Assembly: GCF_001436415.1 (NCBI RefSeq)
Contig: NZ_AYZB01000001.1
Coordinates: forward strand, 62,001 to 126,000
Length of the DNA: 64,000 bases
Origin: Latilactobacillus graminis DSM 20719
Lineage (GTDB): Bacteria; Bacillota; Bacilli; Lactobacillales; Lactobacillaceae
Reading direction: 5' to 3'
How positions within the stretch are numbered: position 1 is the stretch's first letter; every line of letters begins with the position of its first letter. The translations under genes and the position numbers were made by a program. This document shows, one piece after another, positions 63,631 to 64,000 of the stretch. Below the pieces are notes generated by a model that worked only from the letters and a program-made list of their open reading frames with translations, made no database searches and had not been told where the DNA came from.

Positions 63631-64000
63631 CTACAGAACAATAACATCTTGACTCATCCCACGTACCTGTTCAATTTGTTCCGGATACGGTTTATCAATT
63701 AGTTCAATTTTATACAAGAAACGATCAGGTACTTTAACTGAGATACGCTTATCCCGATAATTCTCGCCAAAAATACGATCCAAAGCAGTCCCAATCGCTT
63801 GCTCAGATTCAACAAAAATTAAAGGTAACGGTCCATCGGTCTTGATCTTAATACCATTAAAATCTACTTGCCGAATTTCAATAGTTCCACCACCAATTGA
63901 ACAGCCCCAAATGGTTAATTCTTTTTCACGATTAATTAGTGTTAATTCCGCTGTATTAGGATGATTAACTGGGCTTTTACCGGGTTCTTCAATGAAGACC
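63631..64000 (-). CDS. sdaAB: L-serine dehydratase, iron-sulfur type, beta subunit (partial)
   Basis: The last ~122 codons are seen, ending in a TAG at 63631-63633. 'HPNTAEL', 'WGCSIGGGTIEIRQVDFNG' (hallmark SIGGGTI) match SdaAB; the C-terminal part has the place of the ACT domain. The N-terminus is beyond the window edge. It is the first seen gene of the peptide/serine operon. Confidence 0.92.
   Translation of the reverse strand, partial: VFIEEPGKSPVNHPNTAELTLINREKELTIWGCSIGGGTIEIRQVDFNGIKIKTDGPLPLIFVESEQAIGTALDRIFGENYRDKRISVKVPDRFLYKIELIDKPYPEQIEQVRGMSQDVIVL

Overview
The window looks like a chromosomal segment of a low-GC Firmicute of the family Lactobacillaceae. Gene content and order, protein sequences, AAGGAGG-type ribosome binding sites and occasional TTG/GTG starts fit the Latilactobacillus sakei/curvatus group best. 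That genus call is an inference from recognition, not from a database search. Most of the sequence is conserved housekeeping DNA. The only clear mobile DNA is one decayed IS3-family element at 27.7-28.6 kb; no phage, CRISPR array or rRNA operon is visible.

Region by region: 1-1.7 kb holds the N-terminal part of a YhgE/Pip membrane protein with 28-residue repeats. 1.9-6.7 kb is the classic block metG, tatD, rnmV, rsmA, veg. 6.8-13.4 kb is accessory: DUF72, a small membrane protein, Nudix, chorismate mutase, sirtuin, a HELLH-containing IpaB/EvcA-family protein, a RibD/DHFR-like reductase, a 46-residue membrane peptide, a pentapeptide-like protein and an aldo/keto reductase. 13.5-21.1 kb has a MATE transporter, trpS behind a T-box leader, helD, and tsaB-rimI-tsaD. 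21.2-25.8 kb is a beta-glucoside operon (licT, PTS IIBCA, 6-phospho-beta-glucosidase) with two RAT/terminator antitermination sites and a cre-like box. 25.8-26.5 kb is folT behind a tetrahydrofolate riboswitch. 26.6-28.7 kb is asparaginase followed by a gene fragment and the dead IS. 28.7-36.6 kb is a long replication/repair/translation block (acyl-ACP thioesterase, rsmI, yabA, holB, darA, tmk, yaaL, recR, ybaB, dnaX, SRP RNA, tadA). 36.7-40.4 kb has a small membrane protein, a methyltransferase and mprF. 40.5-49.7 kb has rplL-rplJ with an L10 leader, ackA, a purine permease with adenine deaminase, rplA-rplK, an alpha/beta hydrolase, nusG, secE and rpmG.

The most notable system is at 49.7-56.1 kb. 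It is a flavin-based extracellular electron transfer (FLEET/EET) locus: DHNA prenyltransferase (dmkA), a lipoprotein with two FMN-binding domains (pplA), a divergent membrane-fused NADH dehydrogenase (ndh2), eetA, eetB and polyprenyl synthase (dmkB). An inverted repeat matching most of the Rex/CRP-FNR consensus lies at the predicted pplA transcription start, and a 12-bp-arm palindrome lies between the divergent promoters, suggesting redox control. No flavin transferase (FmnB/ApbE) or FAD synthase partner is in the window.

56.1-64 kb carries tRNA-Thr(GGU), a HAD phosphatase, a DUF2187 protein, a YitT protein, and a peptide/serine operon: sdaAB-sdaAA (serine dehydratase), an OPT-family oligopeptide transporter, a PqqD-like protein overlapping it, and a C69 dipeptidase. 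Together these read as a peptide uptake, cleavage and serine-to-pyruvate route.

A recurring regulatory theme is an intrinsic terminator placed just upstream of a start codon with little or no room for a downstream promoter (metG, nusG, eetA), besides the recognisable T-box, RAT, L10-leader and THF-riboswitch controls.
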